Positions 18,352-27,424 of a DNA stretch of 64,000 bases are shown here, piece by piece (within the stretch, counting starts at the first letter, position 1; each line of letters begins with the position of its first letter). This stretch comes from Solirubrobacterales bacterium. Its GTDB lineage: Bacteria; Actinomycetota; Thermoleophilia; Solirubrobacterales; 70-9. The translations under genes and the position numbers were made by a program. The notes under the pieces were generated by a model. It saw only the letters and a list, made by a program, of their open reading frames with translations. It made no database searches and was not told the origin of the DNA. The DNA lies in NCBI GenBank assembly GCA_016712175.1, contig JADJRQ010000001.1:682001-746000 (forward strand). Direction: 5' to 3'.

Positions 18352-19686
18352 CTAGCCCTCTTCTGATTTTTGGCGGATCGGTGTAACCGAAGCACCGGCA
18401 TTACCCTCGACCGAGGTGTCGACGTCGAGGCCGAACAGCTCGCGCAGGGTGTTCACATTTTCGTAGGCCACATCGGACCCGGCCGACTCCTTCAGCTTCA
18501 TGGTCGGCTCGTGGAGCATCCGGCCGGCGATCGCGCGAGCCAGCGTCTCCACCCGCCGAAGGTCGATGTCCGAGAGGCTCTCCCAGCGGTTCTCGTTCTC
18601 GGCGAGTACACGGCGAACGATCTCATCCGAACGCTCACGGAGTGCGATCACGGTCGGCACCACTTCAAGAGAGGCGAGCCAGCGCTCGAAACGGTCGAGC
18701 TCGACTTCGATGATGCGCTCGGCCAGACGGGCCTCCGCCTGGCGGCCACTCGTATTGCGCTCGACGATCTTCTGGATGTCGTCGACGTCAGACAGCGTCA
18801 CCCCTTCGATATCCCGGCAGCCGGGTTCGATGTCACGCGGCACCGCAAGGTCAACCAGGAAGAGCGGCCGGTCCGTACGCGTGGCCATGATCTGGGCGAG
18901 TTCATCGCGGTCGACCAGGTGATGAGGCGAGTTGGTCGCCGAGATCACGATGTCGGCCTCGTCCAGCTGGGCCGGAAGGTCGTCGATCCGGACCGCGTCG
19001 CCGCCGAAGCGGTCGGCCAGGCCGATCGCCCGGTCGTAGTGCCGGTTGGCAATGAAGACGGTCTCGGTCCCACGGTTGACCAAGGCACGGGCTACGAGTT
19101 CAGCCGTGTCGCCGGCGCCGATCACCAGCGCGTGGAGGCGGCTCAGGTCGCCGAGGGCCCGGCGGGCCTGCTCGATCGCGACCGAAGGCACGGAGACGCC
19201 TTTCTCGCTGATCGAGGTCTCGTTTCGGGCACGGCCACCGGCGGAGATCGCTCCGCGGAAGAGGCGGTTGAGGATCGGTCCGGTGGCACCTTCGACCAGT
19301 GAAAGCTCGTAGGCACGCTTGACCTGGCCCTGGATTTCGGCCTCACCGAGGATCATGGAATCGAGGCCGGCGGTCACCTGGTAGAGATGGCGTGCAGCAT
19401 CACTCGATCGCAGGGAATAGAGGTGGCTGATCAGTTCGGTCGGCCGGATCTCGGCTTCCCGCGACAGGGCCGAAAGGGCGATTGATTCGGCCTGGACCGA
19501 GTCGTTGACCACCAGGTAGAGCTCCGTGCGGTTGCAGGTCGAGATGATCGTGGCCTCGCGCACATCGCCGGTGCCGGTCAGCTCCCCCATCAGACCGGCA
19601 GCGCGGCCTTCGGTCAGCGCCAGCCGTTCCCGGAGCTCGAGCGGAGCCGTCTTGTGGGAGAGACCGAGCGCGAGAAGCTCAGACAC
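18352..19686 (-). CDS. hemA: Glutamyl-tRNA reductase
   Basis: First committed step of C5-pathway heme synthesis: Glu-tRNA to glutamate-1-semialdehyde with NADPH. The start is a GTG (19684-19686, MSELLALGLSHKTAPLELRE) preceded by GGGAGGAG; the open frame upstream lies within the preceding gene. The catalytic Cys is in ISTCNRTELY, the NADPH domain in LVIGAGDTAELVARAL, and NRHYDRAIGLADRFGG plus the SATNSPHHLVD loop follow. Length about 444 residues is normal. It overlaps the ccmD-like stop by eight bases, tying heme synthesis to the exporter genes in one transcript. Confidence 0.95.
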   Translation of the reverse strand: MSELLALGLSHKTAPLELRERLALTEGRAAGLMGELTGTGDVREATIISTCNRTELYLVVNDSVQAESIALSALSREAEIRPTELISHLYSLRSSDAARHLYQVTAGLDSMILGEAEIQGQVKRAYELSLVEGATGPILNRLFRGAISAGGRARNETSISEKGVSVPSVAIEQARRALGDLSRLHALVIGAGDTAELVARALVNRGTETVFIANRHYDRAIGLADRFGGDAVRIDDLPAQLDEADIVISATNSPHHLVDRDELAQIMATRTDRPLFLVDLAVPRDIEPGCRDIEGVTLSDVDDIQKIVERNTSGRQAEARLAERIIEVELDRFERWLASLEVVPTVIALRERSDEIVRRVLAENENRWESLSDIDLRRVETLARAIAGRMLHEPTMKLKESAGSDVAYENVNTLRELFGLDVDTSVEGNAGASVTPIRQKSEEG

Positions 19687-19897
19687 TGCTCTCCTCCCGG
19701 GTCGGTTCAGGCGCCTCACCGGGAGCCGCGGCCCCGAGCTTGCCAGCCTCGACTTCATCGGTCAGCTGACTGATCTCACGGCTGATCCGCTGAAACTTCG
19801 CACCGAGGATCCCGATGTAGATCACGACCATCAGGAGGAAGAAGATGTACGCGGCCATGACGTACCCGGTGGCGTCGCTGGGGACGTTGTCGAACAT
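19679..19897 (-). CDS. ccmD: CcmD-like single-span membrane protein
   Basis: A 72-residue protein with one membrane span (residues about 12-34, YVMAAYIFFLLMVVIYIGI) followed by a basic/coiled stretch and an acidic, Pro-rich tail. Sequence is weakly conserved in this family. Size, topology and position directly after ccmC (its ATG follows the ccmC TAG without gap) support CcmD, the small subunit that helps release holo-CcmE from CcmABC. It overlaps hemA. Confidence 0.72.
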   Translation of the reverse strand: MFDNVPSDATGYVMAAYIFFLLMVVIYIGILGAKFQRISREISQLTDEVEAGKLGAAAPGEAPEPTREESSV

Positions 19898-20632
19898 CTA
19901 GCCTGCCTCCATCTCGGGAGCGATCCGGCCACCGACCGAGCCACTTTGTCCGTCAGTTGAAAGTGCGCGGCGCAGGCGGGACACCTGTCCGGAAGCCTGC
20001 TTGCCGGCGAGCTCGACCTTTACCAGCGTCAGCCAGAGCAGGCCCACTCCGACCAGGCAGACCAGGAAAGCGAAGAGCATCGAACCCGGCAGGCTGCCTT
20101 CTGCCGAAGCGAACACCCGCGGGTGGATGATGCTTTCGGCCATGCGTACGGCCATGAAGTTGAGCGGCACGAAAGCCCCGGCGGTGATCGCGAAGACCGA
20201 GGCGTAACGGGCCTGCCGGTCCCGGTCCTCGATCGCATAACGGAAGGGGTAATACGTGCAGTAGAGGAGAAAGACGATCAGGAAGCTGACCAGGGTCGGT
20301 TCTTCCCAGACCCACCAGTGGCCCCAGGAAGCCTTGGCCCATATCGCACCGGTCACGAGCACGGCTACACCAAAAACGATCGAGAGGTGGATGAAGACGT
20401 AGGAATTCGCATCGTGCCGGCGATCGCCGCTGCGGAGCTGGCGGAAACCTTCGACCCCTCCGGCGATGAAGCCGATCAGCGCCACGATCGCCAAAGGCAC
20501 GTGGAGATAGAAGATCTTCTGCTTGAAACCCTGGTCGGCGTCAAGCGGGGCCCAGAAAATGGCCAGCGCGAAGCCGATGATGAGAATCACCACCGTGGCT
20601 GTCGAGAGTGCTTTGAGGTTGCGACCGGACAT
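19898..20632 (-). CDS. ccmC: Heme exporter CcmC
   Basis: A 244-residue, six-span membrane protein from ATG 20630-20632. It has the tryptophan-rich heme-handling signature WGHWWVWEEPTLVS and flanking His residues (FYLHVPLAI, SYVFIHLSIV), with AVRMAESIIHPRVF late. CcmC delivers heme to CcmE in system I cytochrome c maturation. It is encoded 23 bases after ccmB. The C-terminal tail is basic and cytoplasmic. CcmE, CcmF and CcmH are not in the window. Confidence 0.92.
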   Translation of the reverse strand: MSGRNLKALSTATVVILIIGFALAIFWAPLDADQGFKQKIFYLHVPLAIVALIGFIAGGVEGFRQLRSGDRRHDANSYVFIHLSIVFGVAVLVTGAIWAKASWGHWWVWEEPTLVSFLIVFLLYCTYYPFRYAIEDRDRQARYASVFAITAGAFVPLNFMAVRMAESIIHPRVFASAEGSLPGSMLFAFLVCLVGVGLLWLTLVKVELAGKQASGQVSRLRRALSTDGQSGSVGGRIAPEMEAG

Positions 20633-20655
20633 CTTGTTATTGCCCTGCGCCCGTT

Positions 20656-21336
20656 TCAGTCTTCGAGGAGGAATTCGAATACGGCATAGCCGACGAGGCA
20701 GAAGATCCCATCGTATAGACCCATGACCAGCAGCCAAGTGCCAAACTCCTCGTAACTGGGAGCACCCGCCTCCAGGAGAGGGGCCGAGGCACCCGTGGCA
20801 GCGATCATCAACGGCACCACCAGCGGCAACAAGAGTAATGGCACCAGGAGATCGCGGGCCCTGGAATTGACCGCCATCGACGAAATCAGGGTGCCGAGGG
20901 CGGCAAAGCCGAGGTTCGCGCCGACCAGGACGAGGATCAGCGGCAACAGTCCGCTCCACTGCGGCAGGAAGAAGACCGCGAAGGTCGGCACCACGATCAG
21001 TTCGAGTACCGAGAGGTAGATGAAGAGCGCCGCGGCCTTGGCGGTAAAGAGCACAGTGCGGTCGACCGGCGCCAGCCGGAACGCATCGAAGCCGCCCTCC
21101 TCCTGCTCCGAGACGAAAACCCGGTTGATCCCGAGGATCGCGGCGAAGAGCAACGTCGTCCAAAGCACACCGCCGGCCAGGCTTCCGGAAAGCGTGGTCC
21201 GGTCCAGCCCGTACCGGAAGATGATGAATGTCGTGATCGCGAACAGCACCATCGCCGGCAGCGAGCGCATGGTTCGAATTTCGGTCCGCAGGTCCTTGCC
21301 GAGGAGCGCTGCGAAGGCGGTGCGGCTTGGTGTCAT
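20656..21336 (-). CDS. ccmB: Heme exporter permease CcmB
   Basis: A 226-residue six-span membrane protein with LLGKDLRTEIRT at the N-terminus, the conserved FVSEQEEGGFDAFRLAPVD loop, and hydrophobic spans to the end. It pairs with CcmA as the ABC transporter of system I cytochrome c biogenesis. Its ATG overlaps the ccmA stop by four bases (ATGA), as expected for stoichiometric partners. Confidence 0.93.
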   Translation of the reverse strand: MTPSRTAFAALLGKDLRTEIRTMRSLPAMVLFAITTFIIFRYGLDRTTLSGSLAGGVLWTTLLFAAILGINRVFVSEQEEGGFDAFRLAPVDRTVLFTAKAAALFIYLSVLELIVVPTFAVFFLPQWSGLLPLILVLVGANLGFAALGTLISSMAVNSRARDLLVPLLLLPLVVPLMIAATGASAPLLEAGAPSYEEFGTWLLVMGLYDGIFCLVGYAVFEFLLED

Positions 21337-22004
21337 GAGGCCAACTCCACTGCCCGGCCGTTGCGGTCGAGGGTCAACACGGCATCGGCTTCGGCCCGGG
21401 CGCGTTCGGGCTCATGGGAGACAAGGACTCTCGTCCGGCCTTCGCCTGGACCGATCAGGGATCTGGCCAGTTCGCGTCCTTCCGGGTCCAGATTGGAATC
21501 CGGTTCGTCGAGCAGGAGCAGCTTCGGCCGGTGGAGCACTGCGCGACAGATCGCGATCCGCTGGCGCATGCCCGCCGAATATTCATTGACCCGGCGGTCT
21601 GCCCGACGGCTCATTTCCATCACTTCAAGATCCATATCGATCCGGTGGTTGGCTTCCTCGACGCTGAGGCCATGGAGCTTGCCCTGGAGTTCAAGATTTT
21701 CCCGTCCGGTCAGGTCCTGGTAGAGCAGTGGTTCGTGTCCGAGGTAGCCGATCTGGCCACGCAACTTCCAGCTCTCCTTCGGCAACTCGTATCCTAGGAC
21801 AGTCGCTTCGCCACGGGTTGGACGAAGCAGGGTCGAGAGGATGCGCAGAAGCGTGCTCTTGCCGGAGCCATTCGGACCGAGCACGACCAGCGAGGATCCG
21901 GCCGGCAGATCGAGGTCGAGGTCCTGGAGCGCGGGCAGATCACCGTAGTCACGGCCGAGGCCGCGCAGGACCACGGCATTTTCCACCTCGGTCATGCGGC
22001 CCAT
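21333..22004 (-). CDS. ccmA: Heme exporter ATPase CcmA
   Basis: An ABC ATPase of 223 residues (220 if the second ATG, MTEVENA, is used). Walker A GPNGSGKST, signature YSAGMRQRIAICRA (family LSAGQ-type variant), Walker B LLLLDEPDSNLD, and switch His in VLVSHEPE. It energises release of heme-loaded CcmE with CcmB/C/D. First gene of the apparent leftward operon ccmA-B-C-D-hemA-hemC-cobA/hemD, although two disrupted small genes sit just upstream on the same strand. Confidence 0.92.
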   Translation of the reverse strand: MGRMTEVENAVVLRGLGRDYGDLPALQDLDLDLPAGSSLVVLGPNGSGKSTLLRILSTLLRPTRGEATVLGYELPKESWKLRGQIGYLGHEPLLYQDLTGRENLELQGKLHGLSVEEANHRIDMDLEVMEMSRRADRRVNEYSAGMRQRIAICRAVLHRPKLLLLDEPDSNLDPEGRELARSLIGPGEGRTRVLVSHEPERARAEADAVLTLDRNGRAVELAS

Positions 22005-22053
22005 CCGGCCTATGTTCTCAGTCGAAGGCGAATAGCGGTCTCAGGCACCCACC

Positions 22054-22492
22054 CTAGTTTGCGGCGTGGAACTCGATCACTTCGATCTGCTTCTGGCCGG
22101 CGTGTCCCGGATACACCGGTCCGGCTCCGCCGACCAGATCGCCGATTCCGGGCAGTGGGTCAGGCCGCAGGTCCGCCCGCACATCGAAGATCGTGATCCC
22201 GGGGCCGGTCACGCTGTCCTTGCTCGCGGTCACGAAATGCGCATCGCCGTCACCGTCCGGATCGACCTTCTCCACGAAAGGATCACCGGCGCCGGACAGT
22301 CGACGGCGCAGTTCGAGAGGTCGCCGGCGGCAGGGAGGTCGATTTCTCGCCGGCTTTCTGTCGGTGCCTTCGGTTTCGGTGCCTCCGCGTGGACTCCTTT
22401 CGGCCGGCGGCTCTCGGTCTTCTCCGCTTCGATTCGTCCTCGTCATTCTGGCCACGGCTCATGAAGACGAGCAGGACCCCTCCGATCGCCAT
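22054..22492 (-). CDS. Small membrane-anchored protein, unknown, frameshifted
   Basis: Three frames carry coding-like sequence. The first part (from ATG 22490-22492) has one hydrophobic segment (MAIGGVLLVFM, extended upstream by LRLPLLILAF) and an acidic/basic linker. The last part is a compact domain (GDPFVEKVDPDGDGDAHFV, DVRADLRPDPLPGIGD, VYPGHAGQKQIEVIEF) with OB-like spacing. At least one, probably two, indels between 22283 and 22455 separate them. The predicted protein is an anchored extracytoplasmic domain of about 145-160 residues. The family is not recognised. It lies between the MOSC gene and ccmA, 50 bases before ccmA. Confidence 0.45.
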
Positions 22493-22533
22493 GAAGGCCA
22501 GGATCAGCAGCGGCAGCCTGAGGCTTCCGGTCC

Positions 22534-23341
22534 TCAGCTTCCGGGTCCCGTCACAGCGACCGGGTCACCGAGGCGTATCCGGCCGGCGCGCTCGACTGTG
22601 GCGTAAACCCCGAACGGCAGCGGTTCGGGCGAATCCGTGTCGCCGCGATAGGCCTGGAGGTGGTGGAGGGTCCTCAGGTCGACGTCGCCCCGTTCGGGGT
22701 CCGGGGGTCGTCGCAGCGCAGCCCCCTGACCTGGTCCTTCAGCTTCGGCTCCGCCGGACCGGATCTCCGCCCGCGGTCCAGCCACGGTCCTCTTCGTGGG
22801 GTTCGGTCCCGTCGATCCCGAAGTTCATGCGGAAACGCCGCTGGATCGATCTCTCCGGGTTCGCCATCTTCGCTGGCACTGGTCCTCGAGCCGCTCGATC
22901 GAAGCGACCCCAAGAAGCGTCGCCGGGCCCTACTCCCCCGGTCGACCCCGGGCGGCCGGTTGCCGGGCCATCAGCCGGAGCGCAGGTGTCGCCCGTGGTC
23001 CGGAAATCGCTTCCGAGAATTCGCCGAGCACCGGCCTCGCTTCGTACGGCCCGGTGAAGATGGTGACGTCCTCGGGCTCCCCCAGCCGGATGCCGGAAGA
23101 ACCCGCCGGCCATCCGGGAGCTCCAGCGTGAGCGTCCCATTGCCGTGCCGGGCCGGTACTCGGGCACGATCCCGAGCAGTGGCCCGATCCGGGTAGCGCT
23201 GATCATCGCTGCCGCCTCGTCGACCAGGAAGAACTCCCGGTCACCGGCGACCCCTTCGGGACCGAGCTCGGCTTCGGTCAGATCCTGCATCCGCATCCCC
23301 TTGACCGGGGCGATCGAGATCCAGGCGACGGAGGCGGCCAC
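22534..23341 (-). CDS. MOSC-domain protein, several frameshifts
   Basis: From a GTG at 23339-23341 the N-terminus (VAWISIAPVKGMRMQDLTEA, then GDREFFLVDE) is the MOSC N-terminal beta-barrel style. The MOSC signature RRFRMNFGIDG and TEPHEEDRGW lies in the same long frame near 22800. The C-terminus (DVDLRTLHHLQAYRGD, FGVYATVERAGRIRLGDPV) is in another frame. The middle of the gene is coding-like only with two or more further indels. MOSC proteins bind Mo cofactor via a conserved Cys or transfer sulfur; the equivalent Cys region is scrambled here. Either a recent pseudogene or an error-rich stretch; the window pattern favours the latter. Confidence 0.6.
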
Positions 23342-23353
23342 GCTCAGCCCTGT

Positions 23354-25132
23354 TTAGTTCTTGCGTTTGGTGATGCGCTGGCCGACCTTGAGCAGCGGCC
23401 CGGCACCGGACTTGAGAGCTTCGACCCGCTCGCCGCCCTTGCCGTAGAGGAGCTTGGCCGAGGCCTTCATCGCGTCGCTCAGCGTTTCGTCATACGGATG
23501 CCACCAGAAGTTCCGGGTCAGTCCCGGTTCGTAGGTGACCAGCTTGATGTCGACGCACTCGTAGAAACCGAACTTCGAGTGCGAGTGGCCGAGGCCGGAA
23601 TCCTTGACTCCGCCCCAGTTGCACTGGCAGGCACCGTGGGTGAACATGTGGTCGTTGATCCAGACCATGCCGGAATCGATGCGACCGGCGATGCGTTCGC
23701 CGCGCTGGCGGTCCTTGGTCCAGACCGAAGCGCCGAGTCCGAAGTCGGAATCGTTGGCCAGGTCAAGCGCCTCCTGCTCGGAGTCGACCACCATGATCGG
23801 CAGCACCGGTCCGAAGATCTCCTCTTTCATGATGCGCATGTCGTGGGTCACTCCGGTCAGCACGGTCGGGGCGATGAAGTTGCCGGATTCAAAGCCTTCG
23901 ACGTCGACCGGTCCGCCGCAGCGCCGCTCGGCACCGTTCTTGATCGCGTCATCGACCAGTTCGTTGACCAGATGGAACTGGTCCTCGGAGACCATCGGCC
24001 CGATCGCGGTGTCAACCAGGGACGGGTCTCCAACCTTGAGCGCGGACGCCTCGCGGACGACTCCTTCGATGAAGGTCTCGCTCACGTCACGCATCACGTA
24101 GGCGCGTTCGATCCCGGCGCAAGTCTGGCCGGCGTTTGCGAACCCACCCCAGACGGCTCCGGAGATCGCGTAATCGAGGTTGGCGTCACCGAGAACGATC
24201 ATCGGATCCTTGCCGCCGAGTTCGAGCACGCAACCCTTCATCAGCCGCGCGCACTCCTCGCCGACCTTGTAGCCGACCGGCACCGAGCCGGTGAAGAAGA
24301 TCTTGCCGGCGCTCGACTTGGTCAGAGCGTCGCCGATCCGGCCGCCGCCGTGGACGGTGCGGATCAGGCCCTCGGGCAGACCGGCGTCTTCGAAGACCGA
24401 GCGAATCGCCTCGCCGAGCAGCGGCGTGAGGCTGGCCGGCTTGAGTACGACTCCGTTGCCACACATCAGGGCGATCGCGATCTCCTGCATCGGGATCGTG
24501 AAGGGGTAGTTCCAGGGTGCGATCACACCGACCACACCGATCGGTTCGTAGTGGAACTTCGAGCGTTTGGTCTTGAAGACCGGCTGCGGGAAGGAGATCT
24601 TCTCGTCCTTGAGGATCTTCGGTCCTTCTTTGGCGCACCAGCGCAGGGCGTCGATCGAAGGGATCAGTTCCATCGTGTAGCACTCGGAGATCGGCTTGCC
24701 CTGCTCGGCCGAGAGCAGCTCGGCGACTTCATCCAGTCGTTCCAGCAGGACCGCCGCGGCGCGCTTGAGGTAGACGGCGCGGTCGCTCGGGTTCAGCTCG
24801 GCCCAGGCAGGCTGGATCGCGGTCACTTCGTCAACTATCCCCTGGACCTGCTCCGGGGTGATGGTCGGGACGGTGCCAACGACTTCACCCGTTGCCGGGT
24901 TGAAGGAATCGAGCGTCCGGAAGTCGGTGGACGGCTGACGGATCAACGGTCTCGGTAGCCATCCCGGGTCTAAGCCGATACAAGGAAGGCGCTCCGGGGT
25001 AACCAACATCAAGTCGCCAGCGAAACCATCCTCACCGCCTATGAGGAAGCGACTGGATGCCTCGAAGGCAAGCTCGGCCGCAACCCCAGAGTCCGGAGTC
25101 TCAGGCTTACGCAGCACCTTTGCGCGAGCCAT
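23354..25132 (-). CDS. NAD(P)-dependent aldehyde dehydrogenase (succinate-semialdehyde-type)
   Basis: ALDH superfamily enzyme. Motifs: Rossmann-linked APWNYPFTIPMQEIAIAL, FTGSVPVGYKVG, the general-base Glu in LELGGKDP, catalytic Cys in NAGQTCAGIERAYV, and EIFGPVLPIMVV. The frame gives 592 residues, about 100 more than usual: an N-terminal 65-70-residue stretch and a C-terminal extension (KASAKLLYGKGG). The N-terminal stretch has no family match, so translation may start at an internal ATG near 25009. The rarA gene ends three bases upstream of the first ATG. Substrate could be a semialdehyde or an aliphatic aldehyde. Confidence 0.87.
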   Translation of the reverse strand: MARAKVLRKPETPDSGVAAELAFEASSRFLIGGEDGFAGDLMLVTPERLPCIGLDPGWLPRPLIRQPSTDFRTLDSFNPATGEVVGTVPTITPEQVQGIVDEVTAIQPAWAELNPSDRAVYLKRAAAVLLERLDEVAELLSAEQGKPISECYTMELIPSIDALRWCAKEGPKILKDEKISFPQPVFKTKRSKFHYEPIGVVGVIAPWNYPFTIPMQEIAIALMCGNGVVLKPASLTPLLGEAIRSVFEDAGLPEGLIRTVHGGGRIGDALTKSSAGKIFFTGSVPVGYKVGEECARLMKGCVLELGGKDPMIVLGDANLDYAISGAVWGGFANAGQTCAGIERAYVMRDVSETFIEGVVREASALKVGDPSLVDTAIGPMVSEDQFHLVNELVDDAIKNGAERRCGGPVDVEGFESGNFIAPTVLTGVTHDMRIMKEEIFGPVLPIMVVDSEQEALDLANDSDFGLGASVWTKDRQRGERIAGRIDSGMVWINDHMFTHGACQCNWGGVKDSGLGHSHSKFGFYECVDIKLVTYEPGLTRNFWWHPYDETLSDAMKASAKLLYGKGGERVEALKSGAGPLLKVGQRITKRKN

Positions 25133-25135
25133 TAC

Positions 25136-26570
25136 TCAGTCGCGGGTTCGATACTGAAACCCTTCAAAACGCAAATGGGTGCTGTGGCGGCGCCAATAAA
25201 GGTTGCCTAAGGATTTGGCTCCGGCTTCTGAGCTTTGACTGTGGCCCCCGCCCCGGATCCGGTCGGCGGCATCCTGGCGGCGCTTGAGTTCGGCTTCGAA
25301 GCCGTATTCGGTCGGTTCGTAGAAACGGCGGCCCTCCAGGCCCTCCGGCATCAAGGATTGGCCGCTAACCCCGCCCTCCAGGTCGTGCGGGTAGATGTAG
25401 CCGACTCCACGCCCGAGCTTCTCCGCCCCGGCGTAGTGGCTGTCACGCAGGTGGTCGGGCGGCAGCTTCGGCCCGTTCTGCCGGACTTCTTCCCGGGCCC
25501 GGTTCAGCGCCGCGTAGGAAGCGTTCGACTTGGGGGCCAGCGCGAGAGTAGGTCGCCGCCTGGGCCAGGTTCAGCGCTGCTTCCGGCATGCCGATGCGGT
25601 CGACTGCCTGTCCGGCGGCGGCCGCGACGACCAGTGCCTGCGGGTCGGCGTTGCCGATGTCCTCGGACGCGAGAATGATCATGCGGCGCACGATGAACCG
25701 CGGATCCTCGCCGGCTTCCAGCATCACCGCGAGGTAGAAGAGCGAGGCATCCGGGTCGGATCCACGGGTCGCCTTGATCCAGGCGGAGATGTAGTCGAAG
25801 TGGTGGTCACCGTCGCGGTCGTAGGCGATCGCCTGGGCCTGGAGTGCATCCTCGGCGGCAGCGAGGTCGGCGGTTCCCCCGGCTGCGGCGAGTCTCTCGA
25901 GCGCGGCCAACGCCGCACGTGCATCACCACCCCCTCGCTCGGCCAAGAGTTCGAGGGCGGCGTCTTCGACCTCGACCTGCCCGCCGACCCCATGCTCGGG
26001 ATCGGCCAGGGCACGATCGAGCAGGGTCCGGATCTCGTCCGGGCCGAGCTTCTTCAGTTCGTAGACCTGGCAGCGCGAGATCAGGGCCGAGTTGACTTCG
26101 AAGTAGGGGTTCTCGGTGGTCGCCCCGATCAGGGTCAGGATGCCGCTCTCGACCGCCGGCAGCAGGGCGTCCTGCTGAGCCTTGTTGAAACGGTGGATCT
26201 CGTCGAGGAAGAGCACCGTGCGCCGGCCGGAGTTCTGTTGCCGCTGCTCGGCCCGGGCAATCACATCACGGATCTGCGCCCGGCCGGCATTGACCGCCGA
26301 CTCCTCTTCGAAGGCGCCGTCTGACATGGCCGCGATGATCCGGGCGAGGGTGGTCTTGCCGGTGCCTGGTGGGCCGTAGAGGATGGCGCTGTGCGGGCGG
26401 CCGGCAACGACCGCTTTCTGGAGGGTCGTGCCTTCGCCCAGGATGTGTTGCTGGCCGACGACTTCGCTCAGATCAACTGGCCGCATCCGCGCGGCGAGTG
26501 GTGCATCCGGGCCCGGTCGGGCGTTCGGCGGTGGGGCGTGTTCGTCGGCGTCAAAGAGCGAGTCACTCAT
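25136..26570 (-). CDS. rarA: Replication-associated recombination protein A, frameshifted
   Basis: AAA+ ATPase related to clamp-loader subunits (RarA/MgsA/WRNIP1), acting at stalled forks. From ATG 26568-26570: RMRPVDLSEVVGQQHIL, Walker A YGPPGTGKTT, Walker B LFLDEIHRFNKAQQD, sensor IGATTENP, and arginine finger region NSALISRCQ. A single extra T (+ strand A at about 25547) breaks the frame before the conserved ALAPKSNASYAALNRA segment. The C-terminal part then runs to a TGA at 25136 and includes MPEGLEGRRFYEPTEYGFE. The final 34 residues are atypical, so the true stop may be obscured. Divergent from the TauE gene. Confidence 0.9.
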
Positions 26571-26613
26571 CGGTAACGAGTATGAAGGTGCTGACGGTTG
26601 ATAATCCCCTGCG

Positions 26614-27375
26614 ATGAGCCCGGCCGAAATTGTCATCCTCGTCGTCTGGTCGTTCGCCGTCTCGTTCGCCGGTGGCATGGTCGGGCTCGTGCTCGGCAAC
26701 CTGCGCCTGCCGGTGGTGGTCCTGATCGGCTCCTCGGCCGCGGCGGCTTCGGGTGCGAACGTCGCGATCTCGGGCGCTGCGGCGCTTACCGCATCAATTG
26801 TCCACATTCGAAACGGTCGCTTCGATCCGCGTTTCTTCCTCTGGATGGCGCCGAGTTCGTTTCTGGGAGCGATCGCCGGGGGTCTGATTGCCGGGGTGCT
26901 CCCGAATCGGCTCCTCCTCGGTGCGATCTCGGTTGTCGTCCTCTACGGAGCGGTGGAAGTCTGGCGCTATCAGAGGCCGAACACAGTCAACGACCAGCCG
27001 ACGGTCCAGAAAGGCAACCTCTTCGTCGAGGCCGTTCTGATCGGATTCGCGGTCGGCATCCTCGGCGGCTTCGTCGGCCTGATCCTCGGATCACTGCGCC
27101 TCCCGGCCATGCTCAAGTACATGGGCATGAGCCCCAAGAAGGCGGTCGGGACAAATTCAGCGGTCGGAGTCGTGGTCGGCGTCGGCGGGCTGCTCGGCCA
27201 CCTTCCGAGTGGCATCGACTGGCAGATATTCCTGATCGGATCCGCCGCGGCAATGCCCGCCGCCTACCTCGGCTCCCAGTTCACCGGCCGCCTCAGCGAC
27301 CGGGTGCTGATCCGGTCGATGGCGGTGGTCCTGGTGATCACCGGCGTGGCGATGGCCGTCCAGGCCGTGATCTAG
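26614..27375 (+). CDS. TauE/SafE-family sulfite exporter-type permease
   Basis: A 253-residue, about eight-span membrane protein. The two internal repeats are visible: an N-terminal GGMVGLVLGNLRLPVV and a C-terminal GGFVGLILGSLRLPAMLKYM segment with GTNSAVGVVVGVGG after. TauE/SafE proteins export sulfite, sulfoacetate or other organosulfur anions, though many are unassigned. It starts 43 bases from the divergent rarA and 50 bases before the M20 gene. Compare the split two-gene version at 63.2-64.0 kb. Confidence 0.85.
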   Translation: MSPAEIVILVVWSFAVSFAGGMVGLVLGNLRLPVVVLIGSSAAAASGANVAISGAAALTASIVHIRNGRFDPRFFLWMAPSSFLGAIAGGLIAGVLPNRLLLGAISVVVLYGAVEVWRYQRPNTVNDQPTVQKGNLFVEAVLIGFAVGILGGFVGLILGSLRLPAMLKYMGMSPKKAVGTNSAVGVVVGVGGLLGHLPSGIDWQIFLIGSAAAMPAAYLGSQFTGRLSDRVLIRSMAVVLVITGVAMAVQAVI

Positions 27376-27424
27376 GAACTGTTTGGCGATCCCCGCTGGC
27401 ATGACACGGTGGAATACTGGCCAC

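Noticed and set aside
22534..23341. Calling the MOSC gene a true pseudogene
   Set aside because: Many conserved genes nearby have similar indels, so error is the simpler explanation; left as a disrupted CDS.
23498..24958. A 486-residue plus-strand frame opposite the aldehyde dehydrogenase
   Set aside because: The minus strand has unambiguous ALDH motifs throughout; the plus frame has Asp/Arg/Gly-rich composition typical of antisense frames.
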